64,000 bases of DNA from Streptomyces omiyaensis (GTDB lineage: Bacteria; Actinomycetota; Actinomycetes; Streptomycetales; Streptomycetaceae), in contig NZ_BMVV01000015.1 in the NCBI RefSeq assembly GCF_014650895.1, forward strand, positions 144,495-208,494, written 5' to 3'. Numbering within the stretch: the first letter of the stretch is position 1; the number at the start of each line of letters is the position of its first letter. Position numbers and translations under genes: made by a program. Below are positions 42,616 to 50,859 of this stretch, piece after piece. The notes under the pieces are model-generated. The model searched no databases, was not told the DNA's origin, and was given only the letters and a program-made list of their open reading frames with translations.

Positions 42616-43676
42616 ACGGGCGGCACACGCGGGGCGGCGGAGCCACCGGCCGGATCGCGGTGGCGCTCGCGGCCGCCGGGGCGCTGACCGCCGGGATCGG
42701 GGTGTGGGCGGCCCTCGGCGAGGACGACGACCGCTGTCTCCCCGACGCCCGCCTGGTGGCGCCGTGCGGGGCCTGGTGGGGCGCCTACGTTCCGCACGAC
42801 GCGGACAGCTCGCTGACCCGGCCGGTGTACGCCTTCGAGGAGAGGATCGGCCGCAGGCTGGACCTCGTCTACACGTACCACGACATGTCCGGGAGTCCCG
42901 AGGACGGCACCCTGCTCACCCCCGACGAGGTGGAGCTCGGCCGGGACCGGCTCCTGATGCTCGCCTGGGAGTCCACGGTCTGGACCGAGAAGCACCACGC
43001 CAACTGGACCGAGAAGCAGCTCGGCTGGAAGAACATCGCCTCCGGCCGCTACGACGCCTCCGTCATCGACCCGCAGGCCCGGCGCCTCAAGGAGTACGGC
43101 AAGCGGGTCTTCTTCTCCTTCGACCAGGAGGCCGACTTCCGGATCCCGGAGGGCGCGGGCACCCCCGAGGAGTACGTCGCCGCCTATCGCCACCTCCACG
43201 ACCGCTTCCGCGAGCTCGGCGTCACCAACGTGGTGTGGGTGTGGACCGTCTCCGGCTGGACCGGGAACGCCGCCACGATGAAGGCGCTCTACCCGGGCGA
43301 CGCCTACGTCGACTGGATCGGCATGGACCAGTACAACTACTACCTCTGCCACAAGTCGCCCGACTGGCTGGACTTCGAGAAGAGCCAGCGCCCGGGCTAC
43401 GACTGGCTGAGGAAGAACGTCTCCGCCGACAAGCCGATCATGTTCTCCGAGTTCTCCACCGCCCCCGACCCGGACCGCCCCGAACGGCAGCGCGAGTGGT
43501 ACGAGAAGATCCCGGAGGTCGCGCCGAGCCTGCCGGAGGCCAAGGCGTACGTGCACTGGAACCGGGCCGTGCCGGGGCCCGGGTGCGACCTCACGGTGAA
43601 CTCCGGTCCGGCACTGGAGGGATACCGGACCGCCGGGCGGGCCCCGTGGTTCAGGCAGCCGCTGCCCGAGCGCTGA
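42612..43676 (+). CDS. Membrane-anchored glycoside hydrolase, GH26-like
   Basis: This 354-residue protein has an N-terminal signal anchor (GRIAVALAAAGALTAGIGVWAALG) and a TIM-barrel-like hydrolase domain similar to GH26 (beta-mannanase group). Landmarks are PCGAWWGAYVPHDA, RVFFSFDQEADFR (candidate acid/base Glu), VWVWTVSGWTGN, YVDWIGMDQYNYY and PIMFSEFSTAPDPDRPERQREWY (candidate nucleophile Glu). GTG overlaps the upstream stop codon. It probably trims or releases the surface glycan made by this locus. It converges with the flippase gene with only one base between stop codons. Confidence 0.85.
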   Translation: MNGRHTRGGGATGRIAVALAAAGALTAGIGVWAALGEDDDRCLPDARLVAPCGAWWGAYVPHDADSSLTRPVYAFEERIGRRLDLVYTYHDMSGSPEDGTLLTPDEVELGRDRLLMLAWESTVWTEKHHANWTEKQLGWKNIASGRYDASVIDPQARRLKEYGKRVFFSFDQEADFRIPEGAGTPEEYVAAYRHLHDRFRELGVTNVVWVWTVSGWTGNAATMKALYPGDAYVDWIGMDQYNYYLCHKSPDWLDFEKSQRPGYDWLRKNVSADKPIMFSEFSTAPDPDRPERQREWYEKIPEVAPSLPEAKAYVHWNRAVPGPGCDLTVNSGPALEGYRTAGRAPWFRQPLPER

Positions 43677-43677
43677 C

Positions 43678-45819
43678 TCAGGCGCGCAGGCCCCGGATCG
43701 CGTACGCCGCCATGGTGATGCCGGCGAGGCCGAGGAGCGGCGGGAGGGGGGCCCCGGCGAGGAACTGCTGCCCCGCCCAGCCGGCCCACACCAGCACCCA
43801 CACCACCCCGGCCGTGGTCCGCCCGCGGGCCCCCAGCACCCGCAGCAGCGCGGCGGCGACCAGCAGGCACAGGGCCTGCGCCACCACCGGCGCCGCCCGG
43901 GCCGCCGGGCCCGTGCCGAGGAGCTCCGCGCCCGGGCCCGCGGCGACCGGCGGGAGCAGGCCGAGCAGCGGCGGCGCGGAGTGCAGGGCCAGGAAGGTGG
44001 CCAGCAGCACGGCCGCCGCGTAGCCGCCGTGGAAGGCGCGCGGCACGACCGCCGCGCCCAGGAGCGCGACCAGCGCGAGACCGGCCGCCAGGGTCGGCGC
44101 CGGCAGCGCGGTCAGCAGCTCCGTGCCGGACAGCGGGTCCGGGCCGAGCGGCTCGGCGACCGCCAGCGGCAGCCAGAAGGCCACCGCCGCCACCCCGAGC
44201 AGCGCCCACCGGACGGGCCCCGACCGGTCCCGCGCCGGCGGGGGCGGCGGGGGCGGCGGTGCCGTCCGGCGGGCCGGGGCGGGTGCGGGCGGGTGGGGCC
44301 GGGGCACGAACACCGGGATGCCGAACGCGGGCGTCACCGTGTCCTGGGCCGCGGTGGTGCGCAGGTAGGCGCTCTGCCGGGCCCAGTTGGTGCCGTAGTA
44401 GTCGTCGTCGTAGGGGGCGGCGGCCGCGGCGGCGGCGGTGTCGGCGGCGGGGGAGGCGTCCTGTGCCGTCGGTCCGCCCCGCGCGGTCCGGCCCCTCAGC
44501 ACCGCGCGCAGTCCCGGCACGCACACCAGGCCCATCACCGTCATCCCGCCGAGGACCGCCCAGCCCGCCCCGCTGATGCCGTACGGGCCGAGCAGCACGG
44601 CCGCGCTGCCCAGCACCAGGACGCACATGCCGGCCTGGACGGCGGCGAGCACGCCGGTGCGGCCCTGGACGCGCAGGACGCCGATGTACAGCTCCACGGC
44701 GACCCGGGGGAGCGCGCCGGCGGCGAGCAGCCGCAGCACCGTGGAGCCGTTGTCGGTGTACCCCTGGCCGAAGGGGGCGAGGATCAGCGGCGCGAAGAGG
44801 ACCAGGACGAGGACGACCGGGACGAGCAGCAGCACCATCCGGCGCAGCGCGCCCCGGACCCCCTCGGCGAGGGACTCGGGACTGTGGGAGGCGTGCGCGG
44901 TGAGCGAGGAGGCCATGTTGATGGCCATGAACTCCATGGTGCCGCCGACGGTGTACGCCGTGTAGAAGAAGGCGTTGTGCGCGGCGTCGAAGCGGACCGC
45001 GACCATGACCGGCAGCAGGCTGATCATGACGAGGCTGAAGAAGGCGCCGACCGCGTCCCCGGCGACGAACCGCCCGATCTCGCGGTACGTGGGGGGCTCG
45101 CGGTCCCGGTCGGCGCGGGCCTGCTGCGGGATGAGCCGGCGGAAGACCAGCCAGGCCAGCGGGATCGTGGAGAGCGCGATCGCCGCGGCCCAGGAGACGA
45201 AGACGCCGAGGACGGGCAGGGCGGCGGCGAGGACGACGAGCAGGACCAGCTTGCCGACGGAGAAGACGGCGTTGCCCACCGGCACCCAGAAGGCCTTCCG
45301 CAGGCCGGTGAGGACCCCGTCCTGGAGGGTGAGCAGCGCCCAGCCGACGGAGGAGAGGGCGAAGAAGATCCCGGCGGAGAGGGTGCCGAGCGGGGCGTAC
45401 GAGGGTCCCCACCAGTCCAGGGTGAGCAGGAAGATCCCGGAGGCGGCGGCCACCACGACCGTGCTGAGCAGGTAGAGGCGGACCACGAGCGGGCCGGTGG
45501 CGCGGCCGGCCCGGGGGACGTAGCGGACGACCGCGCCGGAGAGGGTGGTCGCGGTGATGGAGGCGAGCATCCGCTGGGCGGCGATGGCGGCGGAGCCCTG
45601 CCCGACGGCCTCCTCCGTGTAGTAGCGGGCGGCGACCAGCCAGAAGCCGAGGCCGAGGGCGGCGGAGACGCCGGTGGAGAGCATGAGGGCGTAGGCGTTG
45701 CGGAAGAGCGAGTCCTCGCCGGTGGAGCCGCCGTCGCCGCCCTTCGCCTCGGTGGTCCCGCCGCCGGGCTGCCCCGGGGCGTCCGGGTCGGCGCCCCGGG
45801 TCCGTACGGTCTCGGTCAC
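43678..45819 (-). CDS. Polysaccharide flippase (MATE/MOP type) with extra C-terminal membrane domain
   Basis: This 713-residue protein's first ~430 residues form a Wzx-like flippase with about 12-14 helices (NAYALMLSTGVSAALGLGFWLVAARYY... TLSGAVVRYVPRAGR... MEFMAINMASSLTAHASHSPES). It would move lipid-linked oligosaccharide across the membrane. A linker (~440-530) contains DDDYYGTNWARQSAYLR and a run of eight prolines. About six more C-terminal helices end LAGITMAAYAIRGL. This C-terminal addition is unusual for flippases. GTG at 45819 overlaps the upstream aminotransferase-like gene's stop codon (GTGA), so they are coupled. Confidence 0.85.
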   Translation of the reverse strand: MTETVRTRGADPDAPGQPGGGTTEAKGGDGGSTGEDSLFRNAYALMLSTGVSAALGLGFWLVAARYYTEEAVGQGSAAIAAQRMLASITATTLSGAVVRYVPRAGRATGPLVVRLYLLSTVVVAAASGIFLLTLDWWGPSYAPLGTLSAGIFFALSSVGWALLTLQDGVLTGLRKAFWVPVGNAVFSVGKLVLLVVLAAALPVLGVFVSWAAAIALSTIPLAWLVFRRLIPQQARADRDREPPTYREIGRFVAGDAVGAFFSLVMISLLPVMVAVRFDAAHNAFFYTAYTVGGTMEFMAINMASSLTAHASHSPESLAEGVRGALRRMVLLLVPVVLVLVLFAPLILAPFGQGYTDNGSTVLRLLAAGALPRVAVELYIGVLRVQGRTGVLAAVQAGMCVLVLGSAAVLLGPYGISGAGWAVLGGMTVMGLVCVPGLRAVLRGRTARGGPTAQDASPAADTAAAAAAAPYDDDYYGTNWARQSAYLRTTAAQDTVTPAFGIPVFVPRPHPPAPAPARRTAPPPPPPPPARDRSGPVRWALLGVAAVAFWLPLAVAEPLGPDPLSGTELLTALPAPTLAAGLALVALLGAAVVPRAFHGGYAAAVLLATFLALHSAPPLLGLLPPVAAGPGAELLGTGPAARAAPVVAQALCLLVAAALLRVLGARGRTTAGVVWVLVWAGWAGQQFLAGAPLPPLLGLAGITMAAYAIRGLRA

Positions 45820-47015
45820 CGGGCGCCGCCGAGGGCGGGCGAGGGGACGGCGGGGCGGGCTCCGCGGGCGCGCAGCGCGGCGAGCGCCTCGTCGGCGCGG
45901 CGCGGGTCCACGGGCAGGGCGTGCCGGGCGAACCAGGCGGCGCCCTCCGGGGCGGGGGAGGGGTCGGTGAAGGCCTCCCCGGCGTAGGCGTCGAGCGGCG
46001 GGTCGTAGAGGTAGCCGACGGTGATCCGGCGGCGGGCGAGCGCGGCGACGGCGGCGTCCCGGTCCTCGACCAGGAGCGGCACCCGGAAGAGCGGCGGGAC
46101 CTCGCCGCCGGCGGGGAGGCCCCGGCCGGAGTACTCGCTCGCGAGGAGGCGGGCGGTGCCGGCGCGGTGGGCGTCGAGGACGGTGTCGAGGGCGGCGAGC
46201 CTGCGGCGGGTGCGGGCGAGCCGGGCGGCGCCGGGGCGGAGCCGGTAGGTGTGCATGTCGACCCGTATCCAGGAGTCGAAGGGATCGAGGGCGGGTGCCG
46301 CGCCGAGCGCCCGGGTCAGCTCGTCGGGGCGTAGCGGCATCCGGATCCCCGGCCGTTCGTGCAGGCCGGCGGCGCGCAGGGCGGCGTGCGCGGGCCGGGC
46401 CAGGCGCAGTCCGCGGGCGGCGGACTCGGCGTGGGGGCGGAGCAGGTAGGCGATCTCCTTCGCGAGCCGGGCGGGGCGCAGCAGGGCGTCCCGTTCGGCG
46501 GCGAGGGCGTCGCGCTCCGCCGGGTCGGCGACGGAGAGGAAGCCCCCGGTCTTGGCGCCGGTGTGCTTGGAGAGGCTGAAGACGGAGGCGTCGCCCCAGG
46601 TGCCGACGGGGCGGCCGCCGACGGTGGTGCCGACGGCGTGGGCGGCGTCCTCCAGGAGGGGGATGCCGAGCCGGTCGCAGCGGGCGCGCAGTTCGGGTGC
46701 CGGGTCGGGGTTGCCGTACAGGTTGGTGGTGAGGACGGCGGAGAGCCCGGACCAGACGGAGTCGGGCACGGCGGCCGGGTCGAGGGAGCCGTCGCGCGGG
46801 TCGAGCGGGGCCTGGACGGGGCGGAGTCCGGCGGCGAGCACCACGAAGAAGATGACGTCGTCGTTGACGGGCGACATCAGCACCCGGCCGCCGGGCGGGC
46901 ACCAGCGGCGCAGCGCGAGGTAGAGGCCGAGGCGGCAGGACGGCACGTGGAGGCACGCGCGGCCGCCCAGCCGTGCGCGCATGTGTTCTTCCAGCTCCGC
47001 GTACGCAGAAACCAT
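45816..47015 (-). CDS. DegT/DnrJ/EryC1-type PLP protein
   Basis: This 399-residue fold-I PLP protein is related to sugar aminotransferases of the DegT family. Landmarks are VLMSPVNDDVIFFVVLAAGLRPVQAPLDPRDGSLDP, LTTNLYGNPDPAPELRARCDRLGIPLLEDAAHAVG and the PLP-lysine region DASVFSLSKHTGAKTGGFLSV. It would transaminate a keto-sugar nucleotide for the glycan. Alternatively it may be a diverged member acting on another substrate, since the C-terminal half is less typical. ATG at 47015 follows GGGGGGA. It is the first gene of a two-gene minus-strand operon with the flippase. Confidence 0.85.
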   Translation of the reverse strand: MVSAYAELEEHMRARLGGRACLHVPSCRLGLYLALRRWCPPGGRVLMSPVNDDVIFFVVLAAGLRPVQAPLDPRDGSLDPAAVPDSVWSGLSAVLTTNLYGNPDPAPELRARCDRLGIPLLEDAAHAVGTTVGGRPVGTWGDASVFSLSKHTGAKTGGFLSVADPAERDALAAERDALLRPARLAKEIAYLLRPHAESAARGLRLARPAHAALRAAGLHERPGIRMPLRPDELTRALGAAPALDPFDSWIRVDMHTYRLRPGAARLARTRRRLAALDTVLDAHRAGTARLLASEYSGRGLPAGGEVPPLFRVPLLVEDRDAAVAALARRRITVGYLYDPPLDAYAGEAFTDPSPAPEGAAWFARHALPVDPRRADEALAALRARGARPAVPSPALGGAR

Positions 47016-47110
47016 GACAGATTCCCCCCTGAATCCCCGGGCTCAATGTCGCCCATTCCGGACGGTCCGTCAACAACGGTCCGGCCGGCCTCCCCGCCGT
47101 GCTCGCGCGG

Positions 47111-47149
47111 AAGGGCCCGTCCGGGTCGATCGACCGTGAACGGGCCCTT
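47111..47149. terminator. Terminator downstream of the sigma-factor gene
   Basis: AAGGGCCCGT (47111-47120) pairs with ACGGGCCCTT (47140-47149). It separates the minus-strand sigma gene from the minus-strand aminotransferase gene downstream. Confidence 0.7.
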
Positions 47150-47208
47150 TCCGTCGCCATTTTGGCGGTTCGGGGGAGCCGGTGGGGGCGGTTCCTCCAG
47201 AGAGGCGG

Positions 47209-48102
47209 TCATTCCTCCAGGGTCAGGCCGCGGCGCAGCCTGGCGAGGGTGCGGGAGAGCAGCCGGGAGACGTGCATCTGGGAGATGCCGAGCTCGGCGC
47301 CGATCTCCGACTGGGTGAGTCCGGTGACGAACCGCAGGGAGAGGATGAGCCGTTCGCGTTCGGGCAGCGAGGCGATCATCGGCTTGAGGGAGGCGATGTA
47401 CTCGATGCCGGTCAGGCCGTGGTCCTCGTAGCCGAGCCGGTCGGCGAGGGTGGTGTCGTTCTGCCCGTGGTCGTCGTCCTCGGTCTGGGCGTCGAGGGAG
47501 GCGGCGGTGTAGGCGTTGCTGGCGGCCATGCCCTCGACGACCTCGTCCTCGGTGCGTCCGAGTTCGGCGGCGAGTTCGGCGACGGTGGGCGCCCGGTCGA
47601 GGCGCTGGGAGAGCGCGTCGCCGGCCCGGGCCAGGTCGAGGCGGAGCTCCTGGAGCCTGCGGGGCACGTGCACGGACCAGGAGGTGTCGCGGAAGAAGCG
47701 CTTGATCTCGCCGATGATCGTCGGCATCGCGAAGGTGGGGAACTCCACTCCGCGGGAGAGCTCGAAGCGGTCGATGGCCTTGATGAGGCCGATGGTGCCG
47801 ACCTGGACGATGTCCTCCATGGGCTCGCTGCGGGTGCCGAAGCGGGCGGCGGCGAAGCGGACCAGGGCCAGGTTGAGTTCGACGAGGGTGTTACGGACGT
47901 ACGCGTACTCGTGGGTGCCTTCCTCCAGCACGGCGAGCCGGGCGAAGAGGTCCTTCGAGAGGGCCCGCGCGTCGGCGGGGGCGACCCGGTCGAGGGGGCC
48001 GTCGAGCGCCGGGTGCGGCGCGGGTGTGGGGTCGGCGGGACGGGGAAGGCGTGCTGTCGACGGCGCGGTGGGGGTGCGCGTGGCGTCGAGCCGGGGTGAC
48101 AT
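47209..48102 (-). CDS. sigI: Group 3 RNA polymerase sigma factor, SigB/SigF/SigI type
   Basis: This 297-residue stress or development sigma factor has a region 2 of MEDIVQVGTIGLIKAIDRFELSRGVEFPTFAMPTIIGEIKRFFRD. Region 3 contains VPRRLQELRLDLARAGDALSQRLDR and PTVAELAAELGRTEDEVVE. The region 4 helix-turn-helix is GLTQSEIGAELGISQMHVSRLLSRTLARLR. The first ~45 residues are a Pro/Ala/Thr-rich extension. ATG at 48102 has GGAGGAGA. The adjacent divergent STAS and RsbW-like genes form a partner-switching module that should control its activity. The symbol follows positional similarity to S. coelicolor sigI and is the less certain part. Confidence 0.9.
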   Translation of the reverse strand: MSPRLDATRTPTAPSTARLPRPADPTPAPHPALDGPLDRVAPADARALSKDLFARLAVLEEGTHEYAYVRNTLVELNLALVRFAAARFGTRSEPMEDIVQVGTIGLIKAIDRFELSRGVEFPTFAMPTIIGEIKRFFRDTSWSVHVPRRLQELRLDLARAGDALSQRLDRAPTVAELAAELGRTEDEVVEGMAASNAYTAASLDAQTEDDDHGQNDTTLADRLGYEDHGLTGIEYIASLKPMIASLPERERLILSLRFVTGLTQSEIGAELGISQMHVSRLLSRTLARLRRGLTLEE

Positions 48103-48176
48103 GGGTCTCCTCCAGGGGTGGGTGTCCGGTGCGGTGTGCGGTGCCTCCAGGCCGGCTGAATCGGGTGTCACCTCTA

Positions 48177-48206
48177 GCCCTACCCGCTCGGCGGTGATCG
48201 TTGCAA
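48177..48206 (-). promoter_or_regulatory. Candidate promoter of the sigma-factor gene
   Basis: On the minus strand, TTGCAA (48206-48201) and TAGGGC (48182-48177) have an 18-bp spacer, about 75 bp before the sigma start codon. Confidence 0.45.
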
Positions 48207-48308
48207 GTGCCAATAATCCGTTATGGGCGCTTTGCGGTGGCCTCGTGTGCGCCGGAAGGCGCCCCCCTAGTAGGGTTCCTGGCAAGTCGAGCGAGGAGGG
48301 ACCCGACC

Positions 48309-48689
48309 ATGGATCGCCAGCACATCGGCAGTGCGCAGCAGCCCGAGCGCCTGCGGGTCGAGGCAAGGGCCGTGGACGGCGAAGCGGAACTCCTCGTACC
48401 GGTGGGTGAGCTCGATCACCACACCGCCGAACTGCTGAGGGTCCCGCTCGACGCGGCCCTCGACGCCGGCCGCGTCCGGCTCGTCGTGGACTGCGCGGGG
48501 CTCGGCTTCTGCGACTCGACCGGGCTCAACGTGCTGCTCTCGGCACGGCTCCGGGCCGAGGCCGCCGGCGGCGGGGTCCACCTCGTGGCCATGCGGCCCG
48601 CGGTGGCCCGGGTCTTCCGGATCACCGGCGCGGAGGCCGTCTTCACCGTGCACGACACCCTCGCCACGGCCCTCCCCGGATCGGGCTGA
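48309..48689 (+). CDS. STAS-domain anti-sigma factor antagonist
   Basis: This 126-residue protein is a single STAS domain like SpoIIAA/RsbV (ELLVPVGELDHHTAELLRVPLDAAL... RVRLVVDCAGLGFCDSTGLNVLLSARLRAEAAGG). Ser70 in FCDSTG is the expected phosphorylation site. When unphosphorylated, such proteins bind the anti-sigma kinase and free the sigma factor. GAGGAGGG precedes the ATG. It is divergent from the sigma gene, and the kinase gene follows 76 bp downstream. The likely partners are therefore the two neighbours. Confidence 0.92.
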   Translation: MDRQHIGSAQQPERLRVEARAVDGEAELLVPVGELDHHTAELLRVPLDAALDAGRVRLVVDCAGLGFCDSTGLNVLLSARLRAEAAGGGVHLVAMRPAVARVFRITGAEAVFTVHDTLATALPGSG

Positions 48690-48765
48690 CGCCGGGCCAC
48701 CCGCGCGCCGCCCCCCGCCCCCCGCCCCCTGCCCCTGCTGTCTCGTCGACCGGTGAGGTGAAGTG

Positions 48766-49188
48766 ATGATGGACCAGGCTTCCGACGTCCGTACGCTCGC
48801 GCTCGGCGAGACCAGCGGCACGGTCCCGCTCGCCCGAGACTTCACCCGGACCGCGCTGACCGAGTGGGGCTGGCTGCCCGCCGCCACCGCCGACCGCCGC
48901 GCCGCCGCCGAGGACGTCCTGCTGGTCGTCTCCGAACTCGTCACCAACGCCTGCCTGCACGCCGAGGGCCCCGAGCGGCTCCGGGTGGTCCGCCTCACCC
49001 GTTCCGTCCGCCTGGAGGTCACCGACCGCGGCGCGGGGCAGCCCGCGCCGCGCACCCCGCACCGGGCCGGACGCCCCGGCGGACACGGCATGTTCATCGT
49101 CCAGCGGCTCTGCCTGGACTGGGGCATCGAGCGGATCCCGGGCGCCCCCGGCAAGACGGTCTGGGCCGAACTCTCCTCTCCCGCCTGA
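48766..49188 (+). CDS. Anti-sigma factor / serine kinase, RsbW-like ATPase
   Basis: This 140-residue HATPase_c protein has an N box in LVVSELVTNACLHAEGPERLR, a G1 box TDRGAGQP and a G2 box GRPGGHGMFIVQRL, the full nucleotide-binding set. RsbW/SpoIIAB-type proteins hold a sigma factor inactive and phosphorylate a STAS antagonist. ATG at 48766 is seven bases after GAGG. ATG 48769 and GTG 48763 are possible alternatives. Many short HATPase proteins exist in Streptomyces, so the assignment as the sigma factor's partner rests on adjacency. Confidence 0.88.
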   Translation: MMDQASDVRTLALGETSGTVPLARDFTRTALTEWGWLPAATADRRAAAEDVLLVVSELVTNACLHAEGPERLRVVRLTRSVRLEVTDRGAGQPAPRTPHRAGRPGGHGMFIVQRLCLDWGIERIPGAPGKTVWAELSSPA

Positions 49189-49268
49189 GGGTCGCCCGCG
49201 TTCCCGGCGCGGGCACCGCAGGACTTTCACCGTCGCCCTTCTTCCCTCCGTACGGCCCCGGGCGTACC

Positions 49269-49298
49269 TTGACGCCCAATCTGATGGGACGTCAGGAA
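49269..49298 (+). promoter_or_regulatory. Promoter of the wall-protein cluster with embedded inverted repeat
   Basis: TTGACG (49269-49274) and CAGGAA (49293-49298) have an 18-bp spacer. Between and overlapping them lies CTGATG-GGA-CGTCAG (49281-49295), a near-perfect inverted repeat that could bind a regulator. It precedes the four-gene secreted-protein cluster. Confidence 0.5.
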
Positions 49299-49318
49299 AT
49301 TGCGGTGAGGGGTCGAGG

Positions 49319-50044
49319 GTGGACAGGAAGCCGAACCGGAGGAGGACGGCCGCCGTGCTCACGGCCGCCGTCGCGGTCTGGGCACCGGCCGGCCTGGCCG
49401 CCGCGCCCGCCGCCCGCGCCGAGGTCGTCGACGTGACCTACGCGTGCACGACCAAGATCGGCGACCGCGGCGCCGTCTCCCCCGTGGACATCACGGCCGA
49501 GCGGAAGGGCGACGCCTACACGCTCACCATGACCTTCGACAAGGGCGTCTCCGACAGCCCCGTCGAACTCCCCAAGGGCGTCATGACCCCCCGAGCCGAC
49601 CTGGTCCTCGGCGGCGACGACCGGGGCACCGTCAAGGTCACCGGCACCCCCAACGCCGCCGCCATCCCCGCCTTCACCCCGATCAGGATCGGCACCCTCA
49701 CCGGCACCTACACGCCGAAGCGCAACGGCACGGTCACCTTCACCGCCGGACTGCTCACCGTCCACGCCCTCGGCATGGACGCCGCCGTCTGCACCGCCGC
49801 GAACAAGCCCGCCCCCTCCCTCGCGCTCACCGTCACCGGCCTCCCCGGACAGGACGAGGAGCCCCCCGCGGACCCCGGGGGGACCGACGGGGCCGACGGC
49901 CTGCCCGGCGGCGAACTGCCCAGGACCGGCGGCCTCCCCACCACCACCGCCCTCGCCACCCTCGGCGGCACCGTCCTCCTCGGCGGCGTCGGCGGACTCC
50001 TCTGGCTCACCCGCCGTACCCGCACCCGTCCGGCCCGCCCGTGA
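49319..50044 (+). CDS. Secreted wall-anchored protein with LPRTG-type sorting signal
   Basis: This 241-residue secreted protein has a signal peptide ending AARA (about residue 38). One beta-rich domain follows (VDVTYACTTKIGDRGAVSPVDITAERKGD... LGGDDRGTVKVTGTPN... VHALGMDAAVCTAANK), with two cysteines that may form a disulfide. A Pro/Asp/Gly linker leads to ELPRTGG, a hydrophobic helix and a basic tail (LTRRTRTR), the standard layout of a sortase substrate. Its domain is homologous to the second domain of the fourth gene in the cluster, sharing GGDD-GTVKVTG-PN. The function is unknown. No sortase gene is in the window. Confidence 0.85.
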   Translation: MDRKPNRRRTAAVLTAAVAVWAPAGLAAAPAARAEVVDVTYACTTKIGDRGAVSPVDITAERKGDAYTLTMTFDKGVSDSPVELPKGVMTPRADLVLGGDDRGTVKVTGTPNAAAIPAFTPIRIGTLTGTYTPKRNGTVTFTAGLLTVHALGMDAAVCTAANKPAPSLALTVTGLPGQDEEPPADPGGTDGADGLPGGELPRTGGLPTTTALATLGGTVLLGGVGGLLWLTRRTRTRPARP

Positions 50045-50859
50045 CCAGGGCCCGGTACGCGCTCCTCGCCGCCGCCGCCGTCCTCGGCACGCTCGCCGCC
50101 GCGCCCCCCGCGCCCGACGGGTGGACCGCGGCCCCCGCCGCCGGACGGCCCTACGCCTACCTCGAAGGACCGGCCGGCAGCGTCCTGGAGGACACCCTCT
50201 CCGTCACCAACCCCGGCGCCCGCCCGCTCACCGTCACCCTCACCGGCGAGGGCCCCGCCGCCGTCGCCTTCGCCGCCCGCACCGTCACCGTGCCCGCCCG
50301 CACCCGCGCCGACGTGCCCTTCGCCGTCACGCTCACCGCCGCCACCCCGCCCGGCGAACACCGCGGCACGGTACGGGCCTCGGCCGGCGGCCGGCGGACC
50401 GACGTCGACCTCCGGCTGAAGGTCAGCGGCCCGCGGCTCGCCGCCCTCACCGTCGAGGACGCCCGGGTCGACCGCGCCACCGGCACCCTCCACTACACCC
50501 TCGTCAACCGCGGCAGCACCGTCCTCGACCGGCCCCGCCTCGCCGTCCGCGCCGACGGCCTCCTCGGCACCCTCCTCGACCGCCCCGGCCAGGCCCTGCC
50601 GCTCACCCTGCGCCCCGGCGAGCGCGCCGCCCGCACCGCGCCCTGGCCCGACCCGCCCGCGCTCGACTCCGTCACCGTCCGGCTCACCGCAACCGCCCCG
50701 GGAGCCACCCCCGCCACCGCCACCGCCGAGACCGTCTTCGCCTCCGGGCCCGCCCTCGCCTCCGCCGCCGCGGTGCTGCTCGCGGCGGCGGGCGGCGCGG
50801 CCCGCGCGGTCCGGCGCCGGGACCGGGACCGGCGGCGCACGAAGGGAGCACCCGCATGA
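50041..50859 (+). CDS. Secreted beta-sandwich protein with C-terminal membrane anchor
   Basis: This 272-residue protein has a signal peptide (YALLAAAAVLGTLAAAPP) followed by two Ig-like beta domains. The first contains VLEDTLSVTNPGARPLTVTLTGEGPAAVAFAARTVTVPARTRADVPFAVTLTA, and the second TGTLHYTLVNRGSTVLDRPRLAVRAD. A C-terminal helix (LASAAAVLLAAAGGAARAV) and basic tail anchor it. The domain style resembles WxL/DUF916-type surface proteins seen in Gram-positives, which is an inference by pattern. GTGA overlap with the upstream gene and ATGA overlap with the downstream gene show strong coupling. Confidence 0.8.
   Translation: MTRARYALLAAAAVLGTLAAAPPAPDGWTAAPAAGRPYAYLEGPAGSVLEDTLSVTNPGARPLTVTLTGEGPAAVAFAARTVTVPARTRADVPFAVTLTAATPPGEHRGTVRASAGGRRTDVDLRLKVSGPRLAALTVEDARVDRATGTLHYTLVNRGSTVLDRPRLAVRADGLLGTLLDRPGQALPLTLRPGERAARTAPWPDPPALDSVTVRLTATAPGATPATATAETVFASGPALASAAAVLLAAAGGAARAVRRRDRDRRRTKGAPA

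Noticed and set aside
36698..47015. Mobile-element boundaries of the polysaccharide locus
   Set aside because: I found no transposase, integrase, tRNA target site or terminal repeat at either edge, so an insertion mechanism cannot be claimed.
45820..47160. Upstream extension of the flippase frame (to 1160 residues)
   Set aside because: The extension reads through the aminotransferase gene in the wrong frame. GTG at 45819 gives a sensible flippase start and a GTGA overlap.
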